DNA of 64,000 nucleotides from Cheilinus undulatus (taxonomy: Eukaryota > Chordata > Actinopteri > Labriformes > Labridae): positions 33,917,855 to 33,981,854 of the forward strand of contig NC_054867.1 in assembly GCF_018320785.1 (NCBI RefSeq). The letters are read 5' to 3'. The translations under genes were made by a program, and so were the position numbers. Below, piece by piece: positions 49,289-63,200 of this stretch. A model generated the notes under the pieces. The model was not told where the DNA came from. It saw only the letters and a list, made by a program, of their open reading frames with translations, and searched no databases. How positions within the stretch are numbered: position 1 is the first letter of the stretch; every line of letters starts with the position of its first letter.

Positions 49289-49880
49289 GTTGTGTGATGC
49301 AAAGAGATGTAAAACTGCATTATACAAGTTCTGGAGGAAACAGGAAGTTTAAAATACTATGGGCCACTGATCGAAGTTAACATATATGGTCCCTTCTCAA
49401 TCTCATTCTTTTTCATTACCAGCTAAAACACCTCACAGGTACTCTAAAATATAAAGTACTTTTTCTTTGGTAAAATTGTGGTTATGTCATATCATGTTTT
49501 GTTCAGTTGTGTAAGTTTATGTTACCATTTCTCTATTTGTATTAGTGCTACATACTTTTAGAATGCAATTTACTGTTTACTGATTAGTACAAGGACAAGT
49601 TAAAAAGTAATAGCCCTAAAATTGATCCTTGTGGCTGAGAAAATGAGCTATTTTATGTTTCATTCCCCATTCAACCTCAGGTCCCAATAACACTGCATTC
49701 TCAACATGGAGTACAGGCACCTCTGCTGTGTTTAAGTACAGTACCTGCATGGAAATATACAGTTTCATTCCCACACTGAAGGCAAACGTAGGTTAAATCT
49801 CAGAGAATAAGGACCAACACATTCTCTGTGCAGTCTGTAGTCTCAGAATCAGGAAGGTATCACGTGACCAGTGCAGGAAG
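49289..49880. other. AT-rich spacer, no gene
   Basis: Only unassigned AT-rich sequence is seen, apart from the weak exon candidate near 49751-49792 mentioned with the unidentified exon. Confidence 0.4.
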
Positions 49881-50131
49881 CTGGCTGGCTTTGACGGCGT
49901 TGCAGGATCGTTCATGCCACCACGGGGCAGGTTTGTGTCCACATTACTTTAAAAGGAGTCTTTCTGCGTCTTCTAAGTGTGCTTGTTGGTGCTAACACAT
50001 TTAACGGTATAGCTCTCTTACTATTTGTACCATTCCCCGGAAATGTTGTGGAGAATTGTGTGTTTGTAATGTTAGCGGAAGTGAAGTTGGACAGCTAGCA
50101 GGTGTAATCTGACAAACCGATGAAGTCCACC
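49881..50131 (+). promoter_or_regulatory. Candidate h6pd promoter and first non-coding exon
   Basis: A locally GC/CpG-richer stretch (tttgacggcgttgcaggatcg, ccaccacggggcagg) is followed by a strong splice donor (CCACC|gtaagtcc at 50131/50132). No start codon here leads into h6pd. The ATG at 50120 would read only MKST before the donor and then enter the wrong frame of the h6pd exon. Linking it to h6pd 7 kb away is inferred from orientation and the acceptor at 57273. Confidence 0.35.
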
Positions 50132-50961
50132 GTAAGTCCGTCTGCCAATGTGTCTTTATCAGTTTTTATTGCCAACGGAAACGACTACTATAAACTGATT
50201 ATCTACGTATAATGGGATTTGACGAATCAGCTTAATGTGTGAACTAACTGTTGAGTCCAGCAACTTTTATGTTTTTAGACAGTCTTTAACCGTTACCTAC
50301 GCTATTGTACGAAAACTACGTGCAGGGGGCGATTGGATTTCTTATTTTAACTCTCTTCTGCCGTCATTTTGCAGATTAAGCTGTGTTTTTAATTTGTATG
50401 AAAAATTTAACGCCGTGACATCAACACAAGTTGATTTTTGTGGTGTTTTGTGTTCACCAGAACGAGGAATAGGTCAGCTATAGTGGCAGGCTGGCACACA
50501 TTTTGTCGGGTAACAGAATTAAGCGCAACACGTGCACGATGCTTTCAGAGACCCTGTAACCTGGAACGATTGTCATTAGCGTAGCGGTCGTTGCAACGTT
50601 TCAATGACAGACTACCCATGGCACTCTCCCTTAACTCTCGAAATAAAAGATGATGATAAAAAAAATCATTTCGGATATTTTAAACTATTTAAATGCCTAT
50701 AAAATGCATGTATTAGAAAGTTGAATTCATTTACTGTTGTTTAGTTCAAACAAGTTTTCAGTGTGTAGAGTTTAATTGATTTAAAGTATTCATGAGAGCA
50801 GATTTTTTTATCATGCCTGATTTGGCTCTGCAAAAATAACCAGGCAAAGTTTAGCTTGCAATGTTATCAGTGTATAATATGGACAGTGTGCAGGTGTATT
50901 TATCCTGTCATACACACCTGTCTTGTAAATAGACTTAGGCATTTGCTTTTCTGAAGGTAGA

Positions 50962-52165
50962 CAGTGCATTCAGAAGGTATTCAGGCTCCTTCCACTTTTC
51001 CAGTAGCAACCTGATGCTACCATCCTTTCAATTAATCTTTTCTCATTAATCTACACTCAGTGCCCCATAATGACAAATTGAAGTTTTTGTTTTGTTTTGT
51101 TTTTTTGTTAAAAGAAAACTGGAATTTTACATTGACATAACTGAGCTCTAAAGCTCAGTCAGGTTGGATGGGAACTGCTGTGGACAGCCACTGTCAGGTC
51201 TCACCAGAGCTGTTCTATAGGGTTCAAGTCAGGGCTCTGACTGGGCCACTCAAGGACATTCACAGAGTTGTCCCAAAGCCACTCCTGTGTTGTCCTGGCT
51301 GTGTGCTAAGGCTCATTGTCAAATTGAAAGGTGTCTGAGGTCCTGAGCACTCAGAACATGTTTTTATCGAGGATATCACTTTGCTCTACCCAGCTTTCCC
51401 TCAACTTTGACCAGTCTCCCAGTCTCTGCTGCTGAAAAATCACCCCCACAGCATGATGCTGCCATCATGCTGTACTGTTGGGACAGAATGGGTGAGGTGA
51501 TGATTGTTTATCAGTCTAAGAGTCCTTCGGGTGGTTTTTTGCAAACTTCAAGCAGTCTTTCGTGTGTTTTGCACTGGGGAGAGCCTTCCGTCTAGCCAAT
51601 TTATTATAAGCCCGGATCAGTTTAGGGCTGCAGTGCTGGTTGTCCTTCTTGAACTTTGTCCCATATCCAAACAGGATCTCAGGAAGTCAGTCAGAGTGAC
51701 TCATTGGGTTCTTGGTCATCTCTCTCACTGAGGTCCTTTTCCTTTGTTCGTTCAGTTTGGCCAGGCAACCAGCTCTTGGAAGAGTCCTGCTTGTACCAGA
51801 CTTCTTCCATTTGAGAATTATGGAGGCCATTGTGCTCTTGGGAATCTTTAGTGAAGCAGAACTTTTTCTATAGACTTCGCCAGATCTGTGCCTTGCAACA
51901 ATCCTGTCTCGGCAGCTCCTTTGACTTTATGGCTTGGTTTGCTGTGAAATGCATTGTCATCTGTGAGGTCTTTTATTGAGAGCTGTGTGCCTTTCTAAAT
52001 CATGCCCAGTCAATTTTATTTGACACAGGTGAAATTTCAAGTATTTTTGCAGAGGGTCTGAATACTTATTTCAGAGTGACATTTCAGGGGTTTTTTTTAA
52101 TATTAATTTGCAAATCTTTTTAAACTTCTGTTTTTATTTTGTCATGAAGGGGTAGTGAGTGCAGA
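50962..52165 (-). mobile_element. Decayed Tc1-like transposon (third family)
   Basis: The left end 'cagtgcattcagaaggtatt' belongs to a Tc1-like family common in fish. The minus strand carries its transposase, heavily broken by stops. Recognisable plus-strand landmarks include 'agcatgatgctgccatcatg' and 'aatcctgtctcggcagctcc'. The right end is lost where the SINE-like sequence at 52181 begins. Confidence 0.85.
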
Positions 52166-52180
52166 TTAATAAGAAAAAAA

Positions 52181-52530
52181 TATATATCCTGTTCGGGGTC
52201 GCAGAGGGGCTGGAGCCTATCCCAGCAGTCATTGAGTGAGAGGTGGGGTACACCCTGGACTGGTCGCCAGTCAATCGTAGGGCTGACATATAGAGACAGG
52301 CAACCAGGCACGCTCACATTCACGCCTACGGCCAATTTAGAGTGATCAGTTAACCTAATGAGCATGTTTTTGGTGGTGGGAGGAAGCCAGAGTACCGGGA
52401 GAGAACCCACGTGTGCACAGGGAGAACACACAAACTCTGCACAGAAAGGCCCTGACCGGGAAGCAAACCAGGAACCTTCTTGCTGTGAGTCAACAGTGCT
52501 AACCTCTGCGTCACCATGCAGCCCAACATT
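52181..52530 (-). repeat. tRNA-derived SINE-like repeat
   Basis: On the minus strand it starts with 'gggctgcatggtgacgcaga', then 'ggttagcactgttg', a decayed box A, and 'ggttcctggtttgcttcc', a decayed box B. It continues with the body common in fish genomes (gttctctcccggtactctgg, aggttaactgatcactctaa) and ends in 'cgaccccgaacaggatata'. It abuts the right side of the Tc1 relic at 50962-52165. Confidence 0.8.
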
Positions 52531-55500
52531 TGAGCAAACAAAACTAATATTTACTAGCCGAAGTAAGATGAGAGCATTCAGAACACTAATCACATCCTTT
52601 GGTGGTGATGATATACCAAAGGTGGGGTTTTATTATCCCAGGAGTTCAAAATGAAAGACATTTGAACAGGACAGATGAATCAGATGATTTCCTGCTGCTC
52701 TGTCAGAAGATTCGTGTGATTTACTTTAGGGCACTTGGCTGTGACTGATGTGGCCACAAAGATACAAAAAATCATGAATAAGACCCATCAGTCATTAGAC
52801 AAGTCTTCACTGCATGTGATTTGGGTGCTGCATGCTTATCCTTATACAACCCTTAAATGCAAACATAAGAGAAAACATCATCGTAATTTCACCAGTTACT
52901 GTGAGCGCAGGATTTTGTGGGTTCTCATCGAGAGTCATTTCATGTATCAACTAAAGACAATTCTTTATGGCAAATGATGGATATCAGTGTAGTCAGGAGG
53001 TTAGTTTATCTTTGCTGATGGAAAATGAACACAGCTTTTAACTGCGGATGATTTTCATATTGGAATGTAAATAAGGAGGAAAGATGTCAAAGCCAGAATG
53101 GGGAAAATAACCTTTTGTTTTGATTACTGTCAGGAAAAAATAGTTGCTCATCGGGGAAACTAAAGTGGAATGTGGTGTTGAACGGGCTTGCTTTAGGGTG
53201 TGCTGCTGTGCTGTTGTCTGTATGAGACGATACAGTGTTTTTTATTTTAGTCTCTTTTCTACATAATGATTAATTTTGAAATTGATGAAGAGAAAGGACT
53301 TTAGAGATTTTGTCCAAAGTCCCTATAAATAGCTAGAAAATATCATGAATTTCAAAATAACACTAAAATGTCAGACTTTGTACTGTTTCAGGTTTTGGCT
53401 CAGCCTTTATTGTAGGTCTGGACATTTCTACCACATTTTATTCATTTAGAAATCCTACTGTTAGGTGTACTTTGTATGCGATGCCTCAGGGCTTTAGAGC
53501 CCACCGCCACCCTCTTAATGAGAAATCTCAACCTACATTTATAAAAGAAAAAAAAAATCAACCACTCATTTACATGTAGAGAATAATGTTGAAGCTTGGG
53601 CCTGAGATGAGACAAGAACATGTATAAGAAGTGCGTCACTAGAGAAGACCTGGAAGGACATGCATTAATAATTTCATAATGCTCTATTTCCTAGTCCATT
53701 ATATTTAAAATCTGTCTGTTCTCTATAGGCCTAGATCTTCAGAAGAAGCGGATTTTCATGAGAAAATCAGCTTTGTTATTCCAATATGGCAAAATAGATG
53801 AGTCAAGGTCTTGAGGAAAAAAAACTAAATTTACCTGTATTCACAGAAAAATTGAGTATGGAAATATGTCCACTTAGGGCTTCCATATATCATAGATTTT
53901 TGCACCACAGTCTTTATACCAGGCACAATTTCATGTTACAGGGGATCCGTCTTGCAGAGCTTCAAGTTGAAATGCTTGTTCCCAGTCAGAAAATGTTGAG
54001 TTCCAGCCCCACGTTGTATGGGAAGAAGCTTTCTTTATATTCTCTAAACCGGACATATCTCATGTTTTTTTTTAACAGAGTTGACGATAAAAGTATTTTC
54101 AGGATTATTTTTGTACAGTCAAAGGGAACGTTCAGGCCTCTTTTCTTCTACTTTTTTAGTTCCAACTGATTTTTTCAGTGGTGATCCACGAAATAGAGTA
54201 AAATGAAACATATGGATGTATGTACTCAGGGCTTCCATGTATCATAGATGATTTTGTATCAGGCACATTTTGTGTTACTTTGCAAAGCTGATTGATTGGT
54301 CAGATTCCATGTCTGTCACCAGCGGATCCAGCTTGCAGAGCTGAAATGCCTGCTCCGAGACAGAGAATGGCCGTACTAATCATTTGAGGAGAAAGAGGGT
54401 AACAGCCCTGTTTAATTGTACTGCAACATATAACCATGGCGACTAGTAAAGCAGTTTTATCAAACTGGACAATATTTTACCTACTATGTCTCATGTTTTG
54501 TTGCTCTGAATGAATGTGACGGAACATTCAACCAATGATCCCCTGATTTTTTTTAAAAGGTTTTTCCCTTCCTAAACTTAGTCCTTTATGGACTATTGCC
54601 CAGATGGGCGAAAAATATCTCATGCTATGAATATTTTAAACCATCTATCTGGCCTGTCACACTGAAACTTGCAACCCACTTATGGATCTCACCAGCTGAG
54701 AACAACACCTTTTTGTAACACCCAGCTTCTGTTATTGAGATCAAATAAACATTTCAAATACCTCTAGTGCATGTGCAAAGTTTCTTGTTTGACACGTTGC
54801 CATGTTTACTGCATAGAAATGAAAAAAATCCTACTCCTACTCTGACCAAAATAACAGCGATAAGAGCGCATACTTTAAATATTGAAAATGAAACGAACAA
54901 AATAGATTGGAAATATTGAGTTTGGAAATGTATATATCCCAGCTGTGGTGTTCTTTTACTAAATAAATACCGTACAACGTTAAACTGAACTTTAAACTGA
55001 GTTGTTGTTGAATCAGTCACCTTTACACTGTGGCCTTTGCTGTTTGTGTTGCTGCTGTGTAAACATGATGATTGTGGCATGCGGGAAATCCAGCTGTTAC
55101 AGTCATTCATAATGAGCGTCATCCTGTGGGTGTTCTGTTCAACTTGTCTGTCTCCCTGTTGAGAGAGGGGAAAATAAATGTTGTTAATCATATTAAAACA
55201 TCCCGGCCTGGACTTTCACTAAAGCTCCTTAACGATAATCAGCTGCATAATACATCCAAGTGTGTGTAAAAGGCACCATGTCCTCATCAAGGTGTACACA
55301 TTTATTTCATTACTCATTGTTTACTTTGAGGAAACACAGTCTTTTGAACATTATTAATTGAAGCCTGTACACAGATTAAATGCACAACCAAAACCAAAGA
55401 TAGAACTCATAACTTTGGTATGAAATTGCTCCATTTTAGAGTAAATGAGTTTTTATGTTTGGACTATTTCATTGTTTTCACTGACTATTCTATTTCCATC

Positions 55501-57272
55501 ATGCATAACTATGTGGTTATCACTTTTTCCCTTGGCTTTCATAACTAAGGCACTGATCATGGGAGCACAGTTGTGACCTTTTTGAGTCATTAGCATTTCA
55601 AATTTTGGTTTTAAAGGGAATTTAAAAGAATCTGCCTGAATGTTTTTGAGACTGCCACTCTAATGGAAAAACTGCTGTACAAAGTCTTTGTTACCCCAAA
55701 TAATATTGTCTAAAATCTGATTAAATGCCTCCAGTGGTGTCACTTGAGTAAGCATTGGTTGGGTCTGATGACTGCAGAAAAAGTCAAGACATTTTATAGA
55801 GTTACAAAGAAATGATTTTACCAGACTTCTGTATTCAGCCCTTTATTCCTTTATCTCTACTTAATGCCACATTAGTGGCATAATTTACCAAAGAAATTGA
55901 ACATTTTCCGCTTAGATATTTTCACGTAGTGTCTTCATGGATCTCTTTTGGTACAGATGCATAGTTTTATGAGAGAATTTAAATCCTTGACCAATTTGCT
56001 GTTACATTTATTACATAAATTCATGACACATGTTGATTTACAGGATTCAGTGACATTTAATAAAATGTAATATGGAAGCAAGTCTATAATAGAATCTAAT
56101 ATTGCCTTGCACATAAAAGAAATATCTAATTTGTTATATATTTATTGTTGAGTGCATTTCTGTACTGAAAAAGTAGTGTTATTTCTTCAGTGTGTGAGCA
56201 TTTTATTGATGCAGAAGCTTGACACACATTCTCATTTTCCAGAAGTGCAGTACACATTACTGGTACTAACCTTTAGCCTTTTTTCCCCACCTAACTCCTC
56301 CAGCCTAGCTGCCCCCTCCTTATCAAGCATGACTAAAGATTTGTTTGCTGCAGCATTGCCTGTCTTTCTCAGTAAACGGCTTTCTATCGTTTCAAAACCA
56401 CCATTTAATTGCACAGACTTTCCCAACATTTCAACAAAAGTAGATCTGTTAGAGGCTTGTTGCCCCCGAGCAAAGTCCAAAGACTTCATAACTGCTCCAC
56501 CAACATCCACTGATCATTACACTCATCATTTAAACAGCCTTCAGCTCCAAGGGGACTTTAAAAGACAGCGGTGAACAGAGACATCCCCTGATATATTATT
56601 ACAACTATTTGGTTTTCTATTTTGTTTGGAGAGCTCTGTGTTCCAGTGTACAGGTAATTTGAAGTGTAAGTTAACTGTTAGATTGAACTGAGTTTTCTGT
56701 TATGGCTCTTAGATGTTTAAGTTTGGCTGAATTAAAGTCTTTGTATTTTATTTAAACTGGTATAATAGCAGAATCTTTGCAAATGAATATTTTTAAGTGT
56801 GCTGATCAGGTATTAAACTTTGGTTTAGTTGCTTACTGATTTATATTTAAATTAATGAAGCTTTGAAAAAAATGAACTTAGATGCTAAATTTTCTTTAAT
56901 CACAACATTTATTACTACTGAAATGAGTATAATAGAAATCATCTATTTTGACACTGAAATTGTTTGATTTTCAGGTGAAAATGATTTCCTGACTTTATTA
57001 GCTAATTATTGATGCACTGCTGCTTTTCTTTAAGACAAGAAGACTGAACACATTTAGATTCATGATCTTTGCCTAGCTTCTTAAGATTTTGATAGGCAGA
57101 TTTCCATTTTTTTAAAGACCAGTTACCATTCAAAACATTTTTTGGTAGGGAAAACATCTGGGTTTTACAATTCTGCAACCCCCTGACAGTAATTGTGACT
57201 GCTTAGTGTCCATTATGCTCAGTAATGTTTGATAATCTCCTTTATGTAATTTGTCTCTTTGCTGTGTTACAG
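52531..57272. other. Interval upstream of the h6pd coding exons
   Basis: If the exon near 50.0 kb belongs to h6pd, this is h6pd intron 1. It contains a diverged direct duplication at 53860-53990 and 54220-54370. Open frames on both strands at 56152-56574 show no recognisable protein. The remainder is AT-rich with no support for a gene. Confidence 0.5.
53860..54370 (+). repeat. Diverged direct duplication, unit about 130-150 bp
   Basis: The order 'gggcttccatatatcataga', 'ggcacaatttcatgttac', 'ttgcagagctt', 'gaaatgcttgttcc' at 53877-53985 recurs as 'gggcttccatgtatcataga', 'ggcacattttgtgttac', 'ttgcagagct', 'gaaatgcctgctcc' at 54229-54360. The copies are about 350 bp apart. The second has an insertion of about 35 bp. 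No coding role is seen. Confidence 0.7.
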
Positions 57273-57297
57273 GAGTTTAGACGGTTAGGAGCAGAGC

Positions 57298-60200
57298 ATG
57301 TTGGTGTGTGTGATCCTGCTCCTGGTCTCTCTGTGTGCCCAGGGAGGAAACGGCAAGGACACACAGAAACCAGGCCATGTTTCTGTGGTGATAGTGGGAG
57401 GTACAGGTGACCTGGCAAAGAAGTACCTGTGGCAGGGCTTCTTCGAGCTCTACGTCAACCAGGTCAGCAGTGGATACAGCTTTTCCTTCTATGGTGGGGG
57501 ACTGTCACCTGTTGAAAAAGCCAAGCCTGTCTTCTTTGGCATCCTGAAGGCAGTGACCTGTCCGAAGGATGTGTCACAGGAGCGCTGCGCTCTGCTGAAA
57601 GAGCAGTTCCTGCGCCTCTCCGAGTATCGACAGCTGAAGACCTTAGAAGATTATCAGGATCTAGCCAAGCATATTGAGCAGCAGCTTCAGCAGGAGGGAC
57701 TGACTGAGGCAGGGAGGCTCTTCTACCTCTCAGTGCCAGCATTTGCTTACGCAGACATCGCTGAGAAAATAAACAGCAGCTGCAGGCCAGTTAGTGGTGC
57801 ATGGCTGAGGGTAGTATTGGAGAAACCTTTTGGACATGATTTCAGGAGTGCTCAGGTACTGGCATCTCAGCTGGAGAGCTCCTTGAAAGATGAAGAAATG
57901 TACAGAATAGATCATTACCTGGGGAAGCAGGTAAGAAGAATCAACACATAAGGGACTCTGTTATTAGTGTTTGATTTAAGGGCATGTGCTTTTCTTTGTG
58001 TACATAGGTGGTTGCAAAGATTCTTCCATTCAGGATAGAAAACAGGAAGTTTCTGGATCCAATCTGGAACAAGCACTACATTGAGAGAGTGGAGATAGTA
58101 CTGAAAGAGACCCTGGATGTAAAAGGTAATCTGACAAGCCAGATAGACTTTCATACATCCACTGCATGGACATACATCACATTCATCTGAGAAATCTCCC
58201 ATACAAAGGGTTCAGGAAGGGCAGGACTTTTCAAAAATTTCTTGTAAGGTGAGTGGACAAAGGTTCTGTTTGTCACATACATGACAGGCAAATCAGAGCA
58301 AGGAGACAAAATTAGGTAGCAGACATAAAATGCACTGACGATTGATTATCAGCAAAAGCTGGCCTAATTTTCCTCTGTGTTAAAATCTGCTAAGTAGGCA
58401 TTTTATCAAGCAAAGATCTGTGCTGCCACTGATACACGCAAACTCTTCTCTGCTTTTAACTCACTCCTCTCTCCTTCAAACCCACAACCCATCACTATGT
58501 TGATACTGGACATGTTTGCACAAACTTCACCAACAAGGTTTCTACCATCAGTAATCAATTCTCTGAACCTGATCAACTCAGCTTACTGCCACCAGCTAGC
58601 GATGCTTCACTTGGCTCATTCTCTCCACTGACAAGAGCAAAGTCGCTACGCTTCTGCTTGATTCAAGTCCCACAACCTGTCCGCTTGATCTAGTAACGTC
58701 ACATCTCTTGCAGGTGATTAAGCCCACAAGTAACCCTGCAGTAACACACATCATCAACTCCTCCCTGTCAAGTGGTGTTTTCCCCAGTTTTCAAGCAAGC
58801 GCGGGTCACATCACTGCTCAAAAAATCTCCTCTCAACTCAGTTGAAAAAATTATTGGCCGGTTTACTTCTTATATTCCTGTCAAAAATACTGGAGCACAC
58901 AGTCTTCAACCAGCTTTTTGAATACTTCCTGAACAGTGATTGGCTTGATCAGAATCAGTCTGGTTTTAGGTGGGGCCTCTCTACTGTCAGTAACAGAATC
59001 ATTGTGTTTGGTTAGACCAGTTGGCCAGTCCTCAGTTTCCTTTTCACTATCTCTGCACTTGGTATCTCAGAGTTTGCCCTCTAAACTCATGCCAAAACAG
59101 GTTTGGAGAAGAGCAAAAACAGTTTTTTCATTATTAAAAGCTTTCAGTGTGGCTCTTTGCCCTTTTTAATAAAGAAATGTTGTCCAGTTCACTTTAATAT
59201 AGCTAAATCTGAGCTAACTGCTACACTGGAGACAGCCATTGCTAACAGCTCACAGTACAGCAAAACCCTGCCCAAAGCTACCGCCTTGTTCTCCTCAAAT
59301 GATGCTGATTGATCAGGACCTTTATTGGTTCCTCACAAATGTTGTGGATTGGAGCTTTGCAAGGTGGACTTGCCAGGTGACAGTCTGGTGTTGATTTGTT
59401 TCAATCTGAAAAAGTAAATTATCTACCTATATGATTTTTAGGCCATTGATTATATTCAATTATGACCTAAACTGAGCTTCAATAAAATTGATTTAAAACT
59501 CTAAGAATCTTTCCCCATATAGTAAACATATCAATTAAAAATCATCTTGTAATTTGCACTGACAGAGAGAGTTTGTTAATAGGTTCTTTGCAGATGACAT
59601 TTCATAGATAAACCCTACCAAAAGGCATTTTTTTAGCTGTTTACCACTATGCCAAGAGTTTAAAGTGCAATAATAAAAACATTCTTGATTCTTAAGCTAC
59701 TTTTGTGTCCTGAAAGTAGGGAAATATCCTGGCAAATTTTTAAAAATATTTAAAAAGTCACAGAGAACTGGCAGCAGGCAGGAATTTAAAATTAGCCTCT
59801 GTCTAAAGCCTGGACAAGCCGCCCGTGTATGGTCCCTTTTTACAAAGCAGATGTGTCATATGGCTCAGCTAATTAGAGCTGGTTGTCTAGAGCTGGCTCC
59901 CATATGGCTCTTCGTTTGGTACCAGTTTGGCTTTTTCAATGTGGATTAAATAACGACAAAGGATGGAGGAAAGGAAACTGGCACTCAAATGGGAGCTAGC
60001 TACAGTGCCTAACATTAAAGAGCTGTTTCGTAGCACAGTTTCATTTATGAACAGCATATCATCCCTCAGTCGCTTACCCCACAAGGTTTATTCGGTTGAT
60101 ATTACATCACAGTTTCAATTAAAACATGTTTGGGAAAAAATTAGGATTTCTTATATGTTAAAGGGCTCAGATAGCCTCTTAGCTCAGTACAAGGCTCTTC

Positions 60201-63200
60201 AAGACTCTTGTCTCCCCTCAGCTAGCTAGACAACACTAGAAGCTAGAAGGTCTGTAGGACTGAGTATTTGTGATATTGGTCACCACCACCAGATAAATCA
60301 TTTAAACTGTGGTAAAAATCACTGTTTTATAAAGTGTAGGAATTATATATAATATATGTAATATACTATACTATTATATATACTATATAATTATATATAG
60401 TATATATTATATATAGTATATATAATGTACTGTATGTAGAAATTTTCTGATGATAAGTGCAGCATAGAGGTTAATTTAGAGCTATTGAGTTTCCTCAAAC
60501 CTTTCTTTTCCTCTGTGCAGTCAGAACAGTCAGTAATGTAACATAGGAAAATAAAAAAAACACCTCTTGCTTTAATGGTCATATAATGTGATAAACAATG
60601 CCTCTGAAATATGTTAAAAGAGATTTTAATATGGATGGGCTTTTATTTTACATTTTAAGGTAAAGTTATAATTTAATGGTTCTCCTTTCTTTGTCATTAA
60701 GGTCGCATTCCTTTCTACGACCAATACGGGGTGATCAGAGATGTGCTACAGAACCACCTGACTGAAGTTATGACCCTGTTGACAATGCAGCTCCCTGTGA
60801 ATCTGACCAGCAGTGAGGAGGTCCTTCAAAACAAGCTACAACTCTTCAGCTCCCTGCTACCTATAGGAAAGAATCAAGCTGTGATTGGGCAGTACCAAGC
60901 ATACAAAACTCAGGTTCAGCAGGAGCTCAATGTGTCAAAAGATCACGTCAGTATCACGCCAACATTTGCAGGTGAGTTACTGAAGAGATGTTCATTTCAA
61001 AGTGCACAGATGTATCGGTGGGTGACTGAAATCAGATGGCTTTGAGGCTGCTGGTCCTCTAAGATAGAACTGTTTTTGTGCTGATCTCAAACGCGTGCAC
61101 ACTCTGGCCGTTTAATGAGCACAGCAAATTAAATAGTAATGCTACAGCCTCACACACAAGCTAACATGTAAGTTTACTAGCATACCTCAGAGTAAATCTC
61201 TACCTATTTTGGATCAGCTTGACTGCTGTGTGGATTCCCATAGACTAGAATACAGGAAATAAAGGGTATGATGGAGGGGTGCAGATTATGAAGATGTATT
61301 TTTGGGCTTGTTCCCCTTTATTTGTGGAGGACAGTGTAAGAATGTGGGAAAGGAGTTGTCGATCAGACCCAGACATAGGCTACCTGCCCTGAAGACCAGC
61401 CTCTGCACATGAGCCATAATCCAGTTACTAAGCTGTCTGTACTACAGTCTGGTGCAGTTTGATTCCTTTTAAAATAAAAAGTCAATTAACAGTCTATTTT
61501 AAGGTGTTCAATAAATGAATGTCAGTTTAAGCCAGTGGTGGGCAGTAAACCGGAATCCGCCACCGGTATAATTTCTGCCACAGAATAGATTTTTGCAACA
61601 CTATCTACACCAGTTTAAATGCATGCAGGTGTGCACACAGAGGCATAACTGATACCACCATTAGTGTAGCAGAGTGACGTGACAAACAACAGCCGTGACA
61701 GATCCCAGTCATTAGCATGTTTCCCTCTGACACCAAAGAGCAGCCAGGTAACAAGCCGAATGCCGCCTGTGAAGCACAGCAACGAGGTAAAACATGTACT
61801 CTCCTCTCCAAGTCTGGTATCTGTGACAGCAAGTTAAAGCAAGTGCAGAGCATCTTCATATAATAAAAGCTTAAACAACTGTTTAAAGTTTTGTTTTAGC
61901 TTTGAATTGGTTGCTTTAAGTCTATGATGATTCAAAGAAGTGAGCTGTGGAGTTAAACAAGGTTGGAGAAGGAGCTATAAAAAAACTCACTAGGTCTGTA
62001 CATCCACCTCTGCTAAAGCTAAGTTGAATCAATGATAAAGCCGTTATTTCAGACAGGCTTTCCACAACTAAAGTTTGTAGTTGTAATTTTTCTCAAGTGC
62101 TTTTATTGTGAATGGCCACATCAGGAAATGTGGCGTTGTCAGTAGCAGCTTGATACACAACAGCAGGAGAGAAATTAAACTTGAAACTACATGTGCAGCT
62201 ACAAGGACGTGAACACAGAGTGGCTTATAAAATCTTGTGCTCAGACATAAGCTGAGCACAATATTTCATATTTTAGGGGGAGAAGGGGGAGTGTTGTGAC
62301 TGAATATGCATTAGGAATGTATCTCTGAATATTGTAATACTGCAATATAATACAGTCTCTAGCATCAGCAGATCAAACCAGGAAGATATTGAAAAATCAG
62401 AATAGGCCTGTGGAACTGAAATGGTACATATCTAGCTCTCTTTGATTGTTAGGAACTGGTGTGTTCTTTTTGTTGAATTTTAAAATATTACATTATTCAG
62501 CTAACTTTTCTTCCTCTTTGTGTATTTCAGCTGTGTTGGCACACATCGATGAGGCCCAGTTTGAAGGAGTCCCAATTCTTTTGACTTCAGGGAAGATGTT
62601 GGATGAACGTGTTGGATATGCACGCATACTTTTCAAGAATGACATCTTTTGTCTCCAGAACCACAACAGCGTTCACTGCAAGCCCAAACAGATAGTTTTC
62701 CACTTTGGCCATGGCAACCTTCAATACCCAGCAATCCTTGTGAGCAAGAATTTATTTAAACCTGTTTATAAAGATTTAAAGTGGAAAGAAGTGACAGAGC
62801 ACAAAGACGTCAGCATTCTGGGTTTGCCTGTTTCAGACTACTATGTGCAGACTCCAACAGAGCAGAAGGAAGCTTATACAGAGCTGATCTCTCATATTTT
62901 TGCTGGGCATAAAAATAGTTTCATTAGTACTGAAAACTTGCTTGCCTCCTGGGGGATGTGGACACCACTTCTCATCAGCATAGCCAGCTCATTTCCACGC
63001 ATCTACCCAGGAGGAGCAGACAATGGAGACCTGCTGGATGTGCGTTTAAAAGGGAAAGAGATTAGTTACAACAGCGAGGTGGTAATCATCAGCAATGATC
63101 CCATGAGTGCGACAACAACAAAGGGTTTTCAGGTGATGCAGGGTAAATTCCGGGGCTCTGACATGGTGTCTGCGTGGGCGGAGGAGCTGGTGGAGAAGCT

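Larger units (their letters stand above)
58126..60701 (+). other. h6pd intron with LINE relic and AT repeat
   Basis: Apart from the LINE piece, it holds a pure A/T stretch at 60345-60430 made of 'tatata' and 'atatag' words. The open frame near 59963-60229 has no recognised product. Confidence 0.6.

Noticed and set aside
52120-52593. 157-codon minus frame
   Set aside because: It lies inside the SINE-like repeat and is read through by chance.
56152-56574. 140-codon plus frame and an overlapping 92-codon minus frame
   Set aside because: Both strands are open at once and neither matches anything I know. Probably composition.
39500-57200. miR-34a, which lies upstream of H6PD in human
   Set aside because: I looked for its mature sequence and complement and did not find it. 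In fish it may lie outside the window.
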